A stretch of DNA of 64,000 bases from Agromyces cerinus subsp. cerinus (GCF_900142065.1 NZ_FSRJ01000004.1:594337-658336), one strand, 5' to 3'; counted from the stretch's first letter, positions 44,780 through 54,342 are shown. The notes: generated by a model not told the origin, from the letters alone. A program made the numbers and translations.

Positions 44780-44853
44780 AAAGGCGCCGACGGAACGGCA
44801 TCGCACGTTCGCGTCGGCTGGAGCGACGCGCGAGCCGCATCGGCGCTCCTCCC

Positions 44854-45621
44854 CTACTCGCCCCAGAACTCCGTGAGCGCGCGGGTGATCTCGTCGCGCA
44901 CCTCGCGGTCGGTCGCCGTCGCGACACCATCGCCGGGCTGCACGCCGTAGTCGCCGAAGCTCGCGTGATTGGCGCCGTCGATCTCGACGAAGGTCGCGTC
45001 GGCGGGCAGCAGGTGCGCCGCGCCCTCGATCTTGTCGGGCGTGCTGAGCCCGTCGTCGCTGCCGGAGATGCTGAGCACGGCGAGTCCGGATCCGGTGAGG
45101 TCGTTCGCACAGTACGAGCCGAAGAACACGACGCCGGCGACGTCCTCCTCGGCTGCCATCATGCACGCGCGCACCCCGCCGAGCGAGTGGCCGCCCACGT
45201 ACCACTCGGACACCTCGGGCGCGTGGCGGGTGAACGTCTCGAGCGGCCGCTGGTCGAAGAACGCGAGGTTCAGGATCGGCTTGGTGATGACCACCGTCGT
45301 GCCGGTCTCGGCCACCGCGTCGACGAGTTTGGCCATGTACGCGTACGGATCGACCTTGGCGCCGGGAATGAAGACGAGCCCGCGATCGGATGCATCATCG
45401 ACCGGCGTCATGACGATCGAATCGTCGAACGACTCGATGCTCACGCGCTCGTCGGTCCACGCCTCGAGCGAGGCCGGCCGCTCGCCCTGCATCACGGTCT
45501 TCGCCCACACCAGGAACCCGACGACGACGAGGACCAGCACGACGAGCACCGCGAGCAGCACGCGAACCACGCGCCGGCCCGTCGGAGTGCGGTCCGGTCG
45601 GTGCGATGCAGTCGTCGACAT
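44854..45621 (-). CDS. membrane-anchored alpha/beta hydrolase
   Basis: A 255-residue protein. One N-terminal transmembrane anchor (VVRVLLAVLVVLVLVVVGFLVWA, about residues 17-39) is followed by an extracytoplasmic alpha/beta-hydrolase domain. GLVFIPGAKVDPYAY is the oxyanion region. YVGGHSLGGVRACM holds the nucleophile Ser near residue 145, SGSDDGLS the acid, and GANHASFGDYG the His. This matches the alpha/beta-hydrolase family close to DUF3089/lipase-like proteins of actinobacteria. Substrate is unknown. A longer reading adds only Arg-rich shadow sequence. Confidence 0.85.
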   Translation of the reverse strand: MSTTASHRPDRTPTGRRVVRVLLAVLVVLVLVVVGFLVWAKTVMQGERPASLEAWTDERVSIESFDDSIVMTPVDDASDRGLVFIPGAKVDPYAYMAKLVDAVAETGTTVVITKPILNLAFFDQRPLETFTRHAPEVSEWYVGGHSLGGVRACMMAAEEDVAGVVFFGSYCANDLTGSGLAVLSISGSDDGLSTPDKIEGAAHLLPADATFVEIDGANHASFGDYGVQPGDGVATATDREVRDEITRALTEFWGE

Positions 45622-45704
45622 CGCACCAGTCTCGCAGAGCGGCGCGGGCCACCGACCGCGAATTGGCCGTTGCCCCGCACGCGCCGCTGCGCTTGCATCG
45701 AGGG

Positions 45705-46145
45705 ATGCAGGACGCCGCCGACTTCGAGTTCTCCGCCGACCCCGCACGAATCGACCTCGATCGGGTGCACACCTGGCTCGCCGTCGAGTCGTACTGGGCG
45801 ACGGGCCGCTCGCGTGCGGCACTCGAGGCCGCGGTCGCAGCCTCCCGCAACTACGGCATCTACGACGGTGCGAGCGGCACGCAGCTCGCCTACGCGCGGG
45901 TCATCACCGACGGCGTCACCTTCGCCTGGCTGTGCGACGTGTTCGTCGACAGCGAGGCACGCGGCCGAGGCATCGGCGTGGCGCTCATCGAGCAGGTCAT
46001 GGCGACCCTCGAACCGCTCGGGCTCCGACGCATCGGCCTCACGACCGCCGATGCGCACGGCCTCTACGAGCGGTTCGGATTCCGTCCGCTCGACCAGCCC
46101 GAGCAGTGGATGGCGCGCATCGCCGCCCCGGCGCACCCCTCGTGA
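45705..46145 (+). CDS. GNAT-family N-acetyltransferase
   Basis: A 146-residue acetyltransferase with the acetyl-CoA loop VDSEARGRGIGVALIEQVM near residue 90 and the C-terminal motif TADAHGLYERFGFRPL. LDRVHTWLAVESYWATGRS near the start is typical of the YjaB/Hyp-type subgroup. Acceptor is unknown. TTGCAT lies 6 nt before the ATG, a possible weak leaderless -10. It is followed by the SARP gene, which has its own promoter. Confidence 0.88.
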   Translation: MQDAADFEFSADPARIDLDRVHTWLAVESYWATGRSRAALEAAVAASRNYGIYDGASGTQLAYARVITDGVTFAWLCDVFVDSEARGRGIGVALIEQVMATLEPLGLRRIGLTTADAHGLYERFGFRPLDQPEQWMARIAAPAHPS

Positions 46146-46159
46146 CCGGGAGCGGCGGC

Positions 46160-46165
46160 TAGGCT
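46160..46165 (+). promoter_or_regulatory. -10 of leaderless SARP gene
   Basis: TAGGCT-N6-GTG 46172; supports the GTG start. Confidence 0.5.
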
Positions 46166-46171
46166 CGTGCC

Positions 46172-49100
46172 GTGCTCAACGCCTTCGCCGAACGGCCACG
46201 CGTCTGCGTGCTCGGCCCGGTGCGCATCGAAGGTCGCGATGGGACGCTCGTCGAACCCCCGGGCAGTCTCGCCAAGGCACTCGTCGCGGTGCTCGCCGTC
46301 GGTCCGAGGGAGCCGGGCGGAACGGTCGGCGTCGAGACGATCATCGACGAGCTCTGGGGCGAAGCCCCGCCGCGCAACGCGAAGGCGGCGCTCCAGACCC
46401 TCGTGAGCCGCCTACGCGCGGTCGCGGCCGATGGGCTCGTCCGCTTCCAGCCCGGCGGTTACGCCCTCGACGTCATGCCCGCCCGACTCGATCTCAGCGC
46501 GGCGGCGCAGCTCGCTGCCGCGGCCGGCAGCGACACCGCCGACGCCGCCGCACTGGACGGGGCACTCGCACTCTGGCGTGGAGAGCCCGGCACCGACCTC
46601 GGCGGCGCACCGATCGCAGAACTGCTCGCAGAACGATCGACGGCGGTGCGATCGGCCCTCCTCGAGCGACGCGCCACGCTCCGATCGGCCGACGGCGACC
46701 ACCACGGCGCCGCCGCCGACCTACAGCTGCTGCTCGATGCGGCACCCCTCAACGAGCAGCTCGTCGCCGCGCACCTGCGGGAGCTCGCGGCATCCGGTCG
46801 TCGAGCCGACGCCCTCGCCGGGTTCGCAGCCTTCCGCACGGCGCTCGCCGACGAGCTCGGTGCCTCGCCCTCGGCGGAGCTCGTCGCGCTCAACGCCGAG
46901 CTCCTGCGCGCCGAGGAGCCGACGAGCCGGCCGCCCGCCCGCCTGCGCATCGGGGTCCGCGCCGCACCCAACGAGCTCATCGGGCGCGACGACGACCTCG
47001 ACGCCATCGAAGCGGCGCTCGCGGCTCACCGCCTCGTCACGATCCTCGGCCCCGGGGGGCTCGGCAAGACGCGGCTCGCGCAGGAGATCGCGGCCCGCTC
47101 CGCGGCCCCGACGGTCGTCGTGGTGGAGCTGGCGAGTGTGCGCACCGACGACGACGTGACGCTCGCACTGGCCTCGACGCTCGGCGTCCGCGAGGCGAGC
47201 TCCAGCCAGCGGATCGCCGACACGGCGATCCGACCCGACGTGCGCGCACGCATCACGCAGCAGCTCGCCGAGCGGCCCACACTGCTCGTGCTCGACAACT
47301 GCGAACAGGTCGTCGAGGGTGCAGCGACGTGGACCGCCGACCTCCTGGCAGCCGTTCCCGCGCTTCGCGTGCTGGCCACGAGTCGCAGCCCGCTCGCGAT
47401 CGGCGCCGAGCAGGTGTACCCGCTCGCGACGCTCGCGGCAGGCGAACCGGATGCCGAGCCAGGCCCGGCCGCTCGCCTGTTCCTCGAACGTGCGAGAGCC
47501 GCCCGCCCCGCGGCATCCCTCCCCCTCGAGGTCGTGCAGCGTCTCTGCGACCGACTCGACGGGCTGCCGCTCGCCATCGAGCTCGCCGCGGCCCGCGTGC
47601 GTTCGATGAGCGTCGAGCAGATCGAGGCGCGGCTCGCCGATCGCTTCACGCTGCTCGCGGGCGGCGACCGTTCGGCGCCCGAACGCCAGCGCACCCTCGC
47701 CGCAGTGATCGAGTGGAGCTGGGCGCTGCTGACCCCGGCAGAGCAGGCCGCGTTGCCGCGGCTCGCCTGGTTCGTCGACGGGTTCGGCGCGGAGGCCGCC
47801 GACACCGTGCTCGGCATCGCCGATGCGGCGTGGGTGCTCGACGGGCTCATCACCCAGTCGCTGCTCGGCGTCGCCGACGACGCGCTCGGCCTGCCGCGAT
47901 ACCGCATGCTCGAGACCGTGCGCGAGTTCGGGCAGCTGCGGCTCGACGCCGATGAGCGCTCGGAGGTCGCCGCGGCGATGGCCGGCTGGGCCTCGGACTT
48001 CTCGCGGCGTTCGCTCGGACATGTGCGCGGCCCGGCCCAGTTGCCGACCTTCGCCGCGATCGCGATCGAGCAGGACAACCTCGTCGCGGTGCTGCGCACG
48101 GCCATCGAGCAGCGCGACGCACCGACGGTCGCCTCGGTGTTCGCCGCGCTCGGCTACTTCTGGACCGTCAGGAGCGCCCACTCCGAGATCCTGGGCCTCA
48201 GCGACGCCGTGCTCGAGGCGACGCGGGGCACGCGACCGGATGCCGCGCACAACGAGGCGGCGATGCTCGGCCTCATCCTCATCGCAGGCACGAACTTCGC
48301 CGCGGCCACGCCTGCCGGCCTGCGCGCACTCGCCCGCCTGCGCGCCGTCGCGAAGCTCGGATTCCCGCGAGCGCCGTGGATCGACGCGATCACGCAGTTC
48401 CTGCTCGCCATGCCCGACCTCGAGCTGGCCGGCAGTCTGATCAGCTCGATGACCGAGTCCGACGACCCCGAGACCGCCCTGCTCGCGAACATCCTGCAGT
48501 CGCAGTTCACCGAGAACGAGGGCGAGACCGGGCTGGCCGCCGAGTACGCCCTGCGCACGCATCGACTCGCCGAGCAGGTCGGCGACGCTTGGGCATCCGC
48601 GATGTCCGCGCTCATGCTCGCGGAGCTCGCCGGGCAGCGAGGAGCCTCCGAGGAGGCCCTCGAGTGGGCGACCGAGGCACGTGCGGGCATGGTGCGACTC
48701 GAGGCGACCCAGGACCTGCTCCAGATCGACTGGATGGTCACGAGCCACCTGATCTCGGCCGGACGCCTCGACGAGGCCGAGGAGCGACTCGTGGTCCAGG
48801 CGGCGGACGACCGCGTCACGAGCGACGGGATCCCCCAGGCGATGACGGCCGTGCTCGGACTCGTGGAGGTCGCCCGGCTCCGAGGCGACACCGCGCTCGC
48901 CCTCGAGCGGGCGCCGGCGGTGCTCTCGAAGTTCACGCAGCCGCGCCAGCGATCGTCGCCCTGGTACCAGATCGCGCTCGCCGCGCTCGTCTCGGGCGGC
49001 GTGCAGTCGGACTGGCCCGAGGCGAGGGTCGCCGAGTGGGCCGAGCTCATGCGCCGGCGCACGGTCGCGGCGTTGCGTGGTCGAGGCGACGTCTTCACGG

Positions 49101-49381
49101 ATCGCCCGGTGCTCGGCACGGTCACCGCCGGGTGGAGCGCGTGGGCGGTGCGGCATCCGTCGCTGTCCGATCGGGCCGTCGAGTCCTTCGCGCTCGCCGA
49201 GGTGCTGCACTCGCGGCAGGACCTGCCCGCACTGCGCCTCGAGAACATCGCCGCGGTCATCGTCGACCATGCGGGCGCCGAGCCCCTCGCCGCCGCGCGC
49301 GCCGCGGCATCCATGCTCTCGAACTCCGAACGCACGGAACGGGCTCGCGCGCTGATCGCGGAGCCCGTTCCGGGGGTGTGA
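46172..49381 (+). CDS. SARP/AfsR-type regulator with BTAD and NB-ARC-like ATPase
   Basis: A 1069-residue transcription activator. The OmpR-like winged helix (residues about 8-95: CVLGPVRIEG through LQTLVSRLRAV) is followed by a BTAD domain (about 100-245). A STAND/NB-ARC ATPase follows, with Walker A LGPGGLGKTRLAQ near 291 and Walker B LLVLDNCEQV near 371. The last 450 residues are TPR-like helices. SARPs bind 11-bp-spaced direct repeats; exactly such repeats precede drrA at 51320-51348. It converges on drrB, so drrAB is its likely target. Confidence 0.93.
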   Translation: MLNAFAERPRVCVLGPVRIEGRDGTLVEPPGSLAKALVAVLAVGPREPGGTVGVETIIDELWGEAPPRNAKAALQTLVSRLRAVAADGLVRFQPGGYALDVMPARLDLSAAAQLAAAAGSDTADAAALDGALALWRGEPGTDLGGAPIAELLAERSTAVRSALLERRATLRSADGDHHGAAADLQLLLDAAPLNEQLVAAHLRELAASGRRADALAGFAAFRTALADELGASPSAELVALNAELLRAEEPTSRPPARLRIGVRAAPNELIGRDDDLDAIEAALAAHRLVTILGPGGLGKTRLAQEIAARSAAPTVVVVELASVRTDDDVTLALASTLGVREASSSQRIADTAIRPDVRARITQQLAERPTLLVLDNCEQVVEGAATWTADLLAAVPALRVLATSRSPLAIGAEQVYPLATLAAGEPDAEPGPAARLFLERARAARPAASLPLEVVQRLCDRLDGLPLAIELAAARVRSMSVEQIEARLADRFTLLAGGDRSAPERQRTLAAVIEWSWALLTPAEQAALPRLAWFVDGFGAEAADTVLGIADAAWVLDGLITQSLLGVADDALGLPRYRMLETVREFGQLRLDADERSEVAAAMAGWASDFSRRSLGHVRGPAQLPTFAAIAIEQDNLVAVLRTAIEQRDAPTVASVFAALGYFWTVRSAHSEILGLSDAVLEATRGTRPDAAHNEAAMLGLILIAGTNFAAATPAGLRALARLRAVAKLGFPRAPWIDAITQFLLAMPDLELAGSLISSMTESDDPETALLANILQSQFTENEGETGLAAEYALRTHRLAEQVGDAWASAMSALMLAELAGQRGASEEALEWATEARAGMVRLEATQDLLQIDWMVTSHLISAGRLDEAEERLVVQAADDRVTSDGIPQAMTAVLGLVEVARLRGDTALALERAPAVLSKFTQPRQRSSPWYQIALAALVSGGVQSDWPEARVAEWAELMRRRTVAALRGRGDVFTDRPVLGTVTAGWSAWAVRHPSLSDRAVESFALAEVLHSRQDLPALRLENIAAVIVDHAGAEPLAAARAAASMLSNSERTERARALIAEPVPGV
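49335..49372. terminator. hairpin inside the last codons of the SARP gene
   Basis: CGGAACGGGCTC and GAGCCCGTTCCG form a perfect 12-bp stem with a 14-nt loop ending 7 nt before the SARP stop codon. It may terminate transcripts from both convergent genes. Confidence 0.45.
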
Positions 49382-49408
49382 CGGCGCCGACCGCGGCCGG
49401 CGCTCGCG

Positions 49409-50269
49409 TCATGCCTTGCGCATGTACGCCCGCACGGTGAGGGGTGCGAAGACCGCGACGATGACGGCCGCGCCGACGAGCGACCATCCGAAGTCGGCGC
49501 CGATTCCCGCACCGTTGACGAGGTCGCGCACCGCGGTGACGAGATGCGAGACGGGGTTGATGTTCGCGAACCACTCGAGCGGCGCCGGCATCGTCTCGGG
49601 CTGCACGAAGGCGTTCGAGAGGAACGTCAACGGGAACAGCACGAGCATCGAGATGCCCTGCACGCTCGAGGCGCTGCGGGCGATCACGCCGAAGAAGGCG
49701 AAGATCCACGACAGGCTCCAGGCGCACACGATGACGAGCAGGCCGGCCGCGATGACGCCGCCGACGCCTGCTTCGGGCCGGAGGCCCATGATGTAGCCCA
49801 TCACGAACGTCAGGGTCGTGGCGATCAGGTAGCGCACCGTGTCGGCGAGCAACGCACCGGAGAGCGGTGCGATGCGCGCGATCGGCAAGGAGCGGAAACG
49901 GTCGAACACGCCCTTGGCCATGTCCTCCCGCAACTGCACGCCGGTGACGACCGACGTCGAGATGACGGTCTGCACGAGGATGCCGGGGATGATGATCGGC
50001 AGGTAGTTCTGCACGTCGCCCGCGATCGCTCCGCCGAAGATGTACGTGAACATCAGCGTGAAGATGATCGGCTGCAGGGTGACGTCGATGAGCTGCTCGG
50101 GCGTGCGCTTGATCTTCAGGAGGCCCCGATGGGCCATGGTGAAGGTGTGCGAGATGGTCTCGCGCAGGCTCACGCTGTTCGTCACCTCGCGCTCGACGCC
50201 GGGCGTGATGGTCGTCGCGCCGATGGCGCTCGGCGCGCCGGTGACCTGGTCGGGTGCAATGGTGGTCAT
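49409..50269 (-). CDS. drrB: daunorubicin-type ABC transporter permease DrrB
   Basis: A 286-residue ABC-2 permease with six spans. DrrB-type features are TFTMAHRGLLKIKRTPEQLIDVTLQPIIFTLMFTYIFGGAI, VQTVISTSVVTGVQLREDMAKGVFDRFRSLPIAR and FPLTFLSNAFVQPETMPAPLEWFANINPVSHLVTAVRDL. It exports drugs or lipids with DrrA. Its ATG overlaps the drrA stop by 4 nt. It converges with the SARP gene. Confidence 0.92.
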   Translation of the reverse strand: MTTIAPDQVTGAPSAIGATTITPGVEREVTNSVSLRETISHTFTMAHRGLLKIKRTPEQLIDVTLQPIIFTLMFTYIFGGAIAGDVQNYLPIIIPGILVQTVISTSVVTGVQLREDMAKGVFDRFRSLPIARIAPLSGALLADTVRYLIATTLTFVMGYIMGLRPEAGVGGVIAAGLLVIVCAWSLSWIFAFFGVIARSASSVQGISMLVLFPLTFLSNAFVQPETMPAPLEWFANINPVSHLVTAVRDLVNGAGIGADFGWSLVGAAVIVAVFAPLTVRAYMRKA

Positions 50270-51297
50270 GCGAGGCTCCCTTCGAGCTCGGCGTCGCTCT
50301 CGAAGCTCGCCTCGGTGGTGTCCTCTTCGACGCCATGGCCGGTGAGGGTGAGGAACACCTCGTCGAGCGTCGGCTTCTGCACGCTCATCTCGGCCAGGTG
50401 GATGCCCTCGTCGCGGAGGGTGATGAGCAGGTCGGCGACGAGGTCGGGGTCGTGCATGGGGGCGGTGATGCGGCCGGCCTCGGGCGACAGCGTGGGCGCG
50501 ACGCCCAGCACCCGCTCGATGGCCACCCGCGCGTCATCGCGGTCGTTCTCGTTCACGAGGCGCAGTTCGAGCCTCGATTCGCCGACCGATGCCTTGAGTT
50601 CGTCGCCCGTGCCCTCTGCGACGACGCGGCCCTTGTCGATGACCGCGATGCGGTCGGCGAGCTGGTCGGCCTCGTCGAGGTACTGGGTCGTGAGCAGCAC
50701 GGTCGAGCCGGTCGCGACGAGGCGACGGATCGTCTCCCACATCTGCGCGCGGGTGCGCGGATCGAGACCGGTCGTCGGCTCGTCGAGGAAGATGAGCGGC
50801 GGCTGCGCGATGAGACTCGCAGCGAGGTCGAGCCGACGGCGCATGCCGCCCGAGAAGTTCTTCAGCGGGCGCTTCGCCGCTTCGGTGAGCCCGAACTCCT
50901 CGAGGAGTTCGGCGGTCTTCCGCTTGGCGGCCGAGTGGCCGAGCCCGAGCAACCGGGAGAAGAGGATGAGGTTCTCGTTCGCCGAGAGCGTCTCGTCGAC
51001 CGAGGCGTACTGGCCCGTGACGCCGATGAGCTGGCGCACGGCCTGGCTCTCGCGCTGCACGTCGTGCCCGAAGATCCGGGCGCTGCCGCCGTCGGGCCGC
51101 AGGAGGGTCGCGAGCATGGAGATCGTCGTGGTCTTGCCGGCGCCGTTCGGGCCGAGCACCCCGTAGACGGTGCCCGTCGCGACGCGGAGGTCGACGCCGT
51201 CGACGGCGCGGTTGGATCCGAAGGTCTTCACGAGGCCCTCGGCCTCGACGGCCCAGCCGCGACCGGCGGTGGTGTCGTGTGAAGTGAATGTGGTCAT
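50266..51297 (-). CDS. drrA: daunorubicin-type ABC transporter ATPase DrrA
   Basis: A 343-residue ATPase. Walker A GPNGAGKTTT lies near residue 49, the signature NFSGGMRRRLDLAASL and Walker B LIFLDEPTTGLDPRTR follow, and a DrrA-type C-terminal domain of about 100 residues closes it. ATG 51297 is preferred to 51306 because GAACAT-N7-ATG places the transcription start on 51297, while 51306 would lie inside the -10. Three SARP-like repeats lie just upstream. Operon with drrB. Confidence 0.92.
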   Translation of the reverse strand: MTTFTSHDTTAGRGWAVEAEGLVKTFGSNRAVDGVDLRVATGTVYGVLGPNGAGKTTTISMLATLLRPDGGSARIFGHDVQRESQAVRQLIGVTGQYASVDETLSANENLILFSRLLGLGHSAAKRKTAELLEEFGLTEAAKRPLKNFSGGMRRRLDLAASLIAQPPLIFLDEPTTGLDPRTRAQMWETIRRLVATGSTVLLTTQYLDEADQLADRIAVIDKGRVVAEGTGDELKASVGESRLELRLVNENDRDDARVAIERVLGVAPTLSPEAGRITAPMHDPDLVADLLITLRDEGIHLAEMSVQKPTLDEVFLTLTGHGVEEDTTEASFESDAELEGSLA

Positions 51298-51304
51298 GAC
51301 GACC

Positions 51305-51348
51305 ATGTTCCGCGGGCGCGCTCACACGACGCTCACACGGCGCTGACA
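51305..51348 (-). promoter_or_regulatory. SARP-type operator: three 11-bp-spaced heptamers plus -10
   Basis: On the minus strand TGTCAGC (51342-51348), TGTGAGC (51331-51337) and TGTGAGC (51320-51326) each start 11 bp apart. Nine bp after the last lies GAACAT (51305-51310), then N7 and ATG 51297. No normal -35 is present, as expected for a SARP-activated promoter. Confidence 0.7.
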
Positions 51349-51376
51349 GTCGCTGCGATCGACTGCAAGCGACGAT

Positions 51377-52420
51377 TCAGGCGGCGGATGCCTCGACGTC
51401 GCGCCCGTAGGCGATCATGAGGAAGCTCGTGCCGTCGGGTCGCTCGAACACGAACTCGCGCTCGTGCAGTCGGCCGAAGCCGAGGCGCTCGTACAGCCGC
51501 TGCGCCGCGAGCATGTCGGGCCCGGTGTTCAGCACGACCCGCTCGAGGCCGCGGATGCGCGCGAGCCGCAACACGTGCGCCACGAGCACCTCGCCGACAC
51601 CGCGGCGACGGGCGTCCGCTGCGACGCCGAGGAACCGGAAGTCGAGTTCGCCGTCACGCGCGAGCGGCGAGATCGCCGCACCGGCCACCGGGGTCGAGGC
51701 GGTGCCGAGGAGCGTGCCGCTCGAGGCATCCGTCGCCACCCAGACCTGGTGCTCGCGTGCGCGCTCGGCGACCGCGACGATGTCGGCGCGATACGCGTCG
51801 TTCAGTTCGAAGTCGCTCGCGTACGCCGATTCGACGAGTTCGGTGACCGCGTCGACCTCGTCGGGGCGCATGAGTCGCACGCGGATGTCGGCCCGGTCCT
51901 GCAGGGCGAAGCGGTAGGCGAACGCCAGGACGTCGCCGAACTGCTCGTCGCGATCGGGCTGCCGTTCGAATCCGAGCCGCGCGTAGAGCGCCTGCGCACG
52001 GAGGTTGCGCTCACCGGTGTCGAGCAGCAATGCATCGGCTCCCCAGCTGAGGGCGGTCTCGATGCTCGCCCGCATCAGCGCCTCGCCCATCCCCGCGCCC
52101 TGGACGGCAGGGTCGACGGCCACGAGCCGCACCTCGGCCTCGTCGCCGATCGCGACTCGCGAGTACGGCGTGCCCGCGCGCAGCACGCTCGCCGTGCCGA
52201 GCAATCGCTCGCCGTCTGCGGCGCCATCGGCGACGGCGACGAGGACGGCACCGGATGCCGCACGCCCCGACACGTCGCGTTGGAGCACGCGTCGCTCTTC
52301 GCTCACCGGCAGGTGCCCGTACGGACCCGCGGCGAACGCGGCGGCGATGAGGACGGGTTCGGCGGCGGCTTCGGGGTCGCTGATCGGACGGATGGTGAAC
52401 GGGGCGCTGTCGGTCTGCAT
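51377..52420 (-). CDS. double-domain GNAT acetyltransferase
   Basis: A 347-residue protein with two tandem GNAT domains. The first has VRLVAVDPAVQGAGMGEALMRASIETALSWG (near residue 95) and ALYARLGFERQ. The second has FRFLGVAADARRRGVGEVLVAHVLRLARIRG (near 275) and RLYERLGFGRL. Both acetyl-CoA loops look intact. Tandem GNAT proteins include mycothiol synthase, but the substrate here is not identifiable. TAGGCT lies 8 nt before the ATG. It is divergent from sdaA. Confidence 0.88.
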   Translation of the reverse strand: MQTDSAPFTIRPISDPEAAAEPVLIAAAFAAGPYGHLPVSEERRVLQRDVSGRAASGAVLVAVADGAADGERLLGTASVLRAGTPYSRVAIGDEAEVRLVAVDPAVQGAGMGEALMRASIETALSWGADALLLDTGERNLRAQALYARLGFERQPDRDEQFGDVLAFAYRFALQDRADIRVRLMRPDEVDAVTELVESAYASDFELNDAYRADIVAVAERAREHQVWVATDASSGTLLGTASTPVAGAAISPLARDGELDFRFLGVAADARRRGVGEVLVAHVLRLARIRGLERVVLNTGPDMLAAQRLYERLGFGRLHEREFVFERPDGTSFLMIAYGRDVEASAA

Positions 52421-52584
52421 CGCCTTCCAGCCTACGAGCCGAACACGGCTCCACGGGCGGCGCACCGGCGGCTCGAATCGGCCGAATGCGTGAACACCCC
52501 CGATCGCGCCGCGAACGAGCGCGGCATTCGTCGCACGCGCACGATTCTGCGAGTTCGTGCCACAACGCTGCGCGGCTCCCGGCG

Positions 52585-52590
52585 TAGCCT
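52585..52590 (+). promoter_or_regulatory. -10 of leaderless sdaA
   Basis: TAGCCT-N6-GTG 52597; supports the GTG start. Confidence 0.5.
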
Positions 52591-52596
52591 TGAGGG

Positions 52597-53985
52597 GTGA
52601 CAGCGTTCGTCTCAGCCCTCGATCTCTTCTCGATCGGGATCGGCCCCTCGAGTTCCCACACCGTCGGCCCGATGCGCGCCGCACGGGCCTTCGCCGAGCG
52701 ACTCGCGGGCGACGGCGTGCTCGACCGGGTCACCCGCATCACCTGTTCGCTCTACGGTTCGCTCGGCGCCACCGGCCTCGGTCACGGCACTCCCGACGCG
52801 GTCATCGCGGGGCTGGCCGGCCTCGAGCCGCACGACTGCGACCCCGACGACGTGCGCGGCGCCTGGTCCGCGCTCGGCGACGACGGCACCGAGGTGCGCA
52901 TCGCCGGCTCGCACCCGATTCGGATGGCACGCGGCGATGTCGCCCTCGTCCCCCGCACCCGCTTGCCCGGCCATCCCAACGCGATGACGCTGCAGGCCTG
53001 GGGCGACGATCCGCTGCCGCTCGCCGAAGACACCTACTACTCGGTCGGCGGCGGGTTCATCCGCCGCGAGGGCGAGACCGCCTCAGAGGCCGAGGCGCTG
53101 CGGCATCCGCTGCCCTACTCGACCGCCGACGAACTGCTCGCGCTCTGCGAGGAGCACGGCGTCTCGCTGTGCGATGTCGCGCGCCACAACGAGGTCGCCG
53201 TCCACGGCGAGCAGGGCATCGACGACGGCCTCGACGCGATCTGGGCGGCGATGGCCGAATGCGTGTCGAACGGGCTCGCCGCCGACGGCACCCTGCCGGG
53301 CGGCCTGCGCGTGAAGCGACGCGCGTCGCTCGTGCGAGCGCGCCTCGAGGAGTACGACCGCGACGAGCAGCACGCCACCGCTCAGCACCGGGACACCTCG
53401 ACGGAGTGGCTGCACGCGTTCGCGCTCGCGGTCAACGAGGAGAACGCCGCGGGCGGCCGGGTCGTGACCGCGCCGACGAACGGCGCGGCCGGCATCATTC
53501 CGGCCGTCGGCCACTACTACCTGAAGTTCGTGCCCGGGGCGGATGCCGCCGGCATCCGCCGATACCTGTTGACCGCCGCGGCCATCGCCTCGCTCGTCAA
53601 GAAGAACGCGTCGATCTCCGGCGCCGAGGGCGGCTGCCAGGCCGAGGTCGGCTCGGCGTGCGCGATGGCGGCCGGTGCGCTGTGCGCGGTGCTCGGCGGC
53701 ACCCCCCGCCAGATCGAGAACGCCGCGGAGATCGCGATGGAACACCACCTGGGTCTCACCTGCGACCCCGTGGGCGGCCTCGTGCAGGTGCCGTGCATCG
53801 AACGGAACGCGATCGCGTCATCGACGGCCGTGTCCGCCGCGCGGCTCGCGCTGCACGGCGACGGCACGCACGTGGTCTCCCTCGACACCGTCATCGAGAC
53901 GATGCGGCAGACGGGCATCGACATGATGACGAAGTACAAGGAGACGAGCGAAGGCGGTCTCGCGGTCAACGTCATCGAGTGCTGA
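52597..53985 (+). CDS. sdaA: L-serine ammonia-lyase, iron-sulfur type
   Basis: Converts L-serine to pyruvate and ammonia with a [4Fe-4S] cluster. The 462-residue single-chain enzyme fuses the beta domain ([23 protein letters not shown], residues 10-32) to the alpha domain ([17 protein letters not shown] near 290). Cluster cysteines are in [37 protein letters not shown] and the C-terminal [19 protein letters not shown]. It starts with GTG under a leaderless promoter. Confidence 0.95.
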   Translation: MTAFVSALDLFSIGIGPSSSHTVGPMRAARAFAERLAGDGVLDRVTRITCSLYGSLGATGLGHGTPDAVIAGLAGLEPHDCDPDDVRGAWSALGDDGTEVRIAGSHPIRMARGDVALVPRTRLPGHPNAMTLQAWGDDPLPLAEDTYYSVGGGFIRREGETASEAEALRHPLPYSTADELLALCEEHGVSLCDVARHNEVAVHGEQGIDDGLDAIWAAMAECVSNGLAADGTLPGGLRVKRRASLVRARLEEYDRDEQHATAQHRDTSTEWLHAFALAVNEENAAGGRVVTAPTNGAAGIIPAVGHYYLKFVPGADAAGIRRYLLTAAAIASLVKKNASISGAEGGCQAEVGSACAMAAGALCAVLGGTPRQIENAAEIAMEHHLGLTCDPVGGLVQVPCIERNAIASSTAVSAARLALHGDGTHVVSLDTVIETMRQTGIDMMTKYKETSEGGLAVNVIEC

Positions 53986-53989
53986 CGAA

Positions 53990-54006
53990 CGGGCGCACCG
54001 CGCCCG
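53990..54006 (+). terminator. short hairpin after sdaA
   Basis: CGGGCG-N5-CGCCCG, 6-bp stem, 5 nt after the sdaA stop; weak and without a U tract. Confidence 0.3.
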
Positions 54007-54061
54007 GTGACCCCCGATCGGGACTCTCGCGCCGCTCGCCCCCGTCTGGCACGCTGTGCAG

Positions 54062-54259
54062 ATGGAAACCCCCGACCCGAATATCCCCGAACTGTTCTGG
54101 GGCGCAGGCCTCATCGGCCTCGTCATCGGCCTGCTGATCTACCTCGCCGTGCTCGGGCTCATGCTCTGGATCGGCTACCTGATCATCAAGGCGGCCGTGC
54201 GCAACGGCCTCCGCGAACACACGATGTGGCTCGAGAGCCGGCGCGGCCCGCTGCGCTGA
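54062..54259 (+). CDS. small two-TM membrane protein
   Basis: A 65-residue protein with an acidic N terminus, one long or two close hydrophobic segments (LFWGAGLIGLVIGLLIYLAVLGLMLWIGYLII, about residues 11-42) and a basic tail. Function is unknown. CACGCT lies 6 nt before the ATG as a weak leaderless -10; a GTG two codons upstream is possible. It stands alone between sdaA and a strong terminator. Confidence 0.7.
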   Translation: METPDPNIPELFWGAGLIGLVIGLLIYLAVLGLMLWIGYLIIKAAVRNGLREHTMWLESRRGPLR

Positions 54260-54289
54260 AGCGGTCGGCCTCGGCTGTCGAATGACTGC

Positions 54290-54325
54290 CGGGTGGGCGC
54301 CGGTGTCCCGACCGGCGCCCACCCG
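54290..54325. terminator. strong bidirectional hairpin terminator
   Basis: CGGGTGGGCGCCGGT and ACCGGCGCCCACCCG form a perfect 15-bp stem with a 6-nt loop, between the small membrane protein and the convergent rhodanese gene. Confidence 0.75.
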
Positions 54326-54342
54326 TGCTCGACGCGCCCGCG

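Noticed and set aside
44965..47955. 996-residue ORF over several genes
   Set aside because: Runs antisense to the hydrolase and out of frame with the GNAT and SARP genes, and is mostly Arg-rich.
46721..49270. 849-residue ORF antisense to the SARP gene
   Set aside because: Shadow with no domain; the SARP frame has clear motifs.
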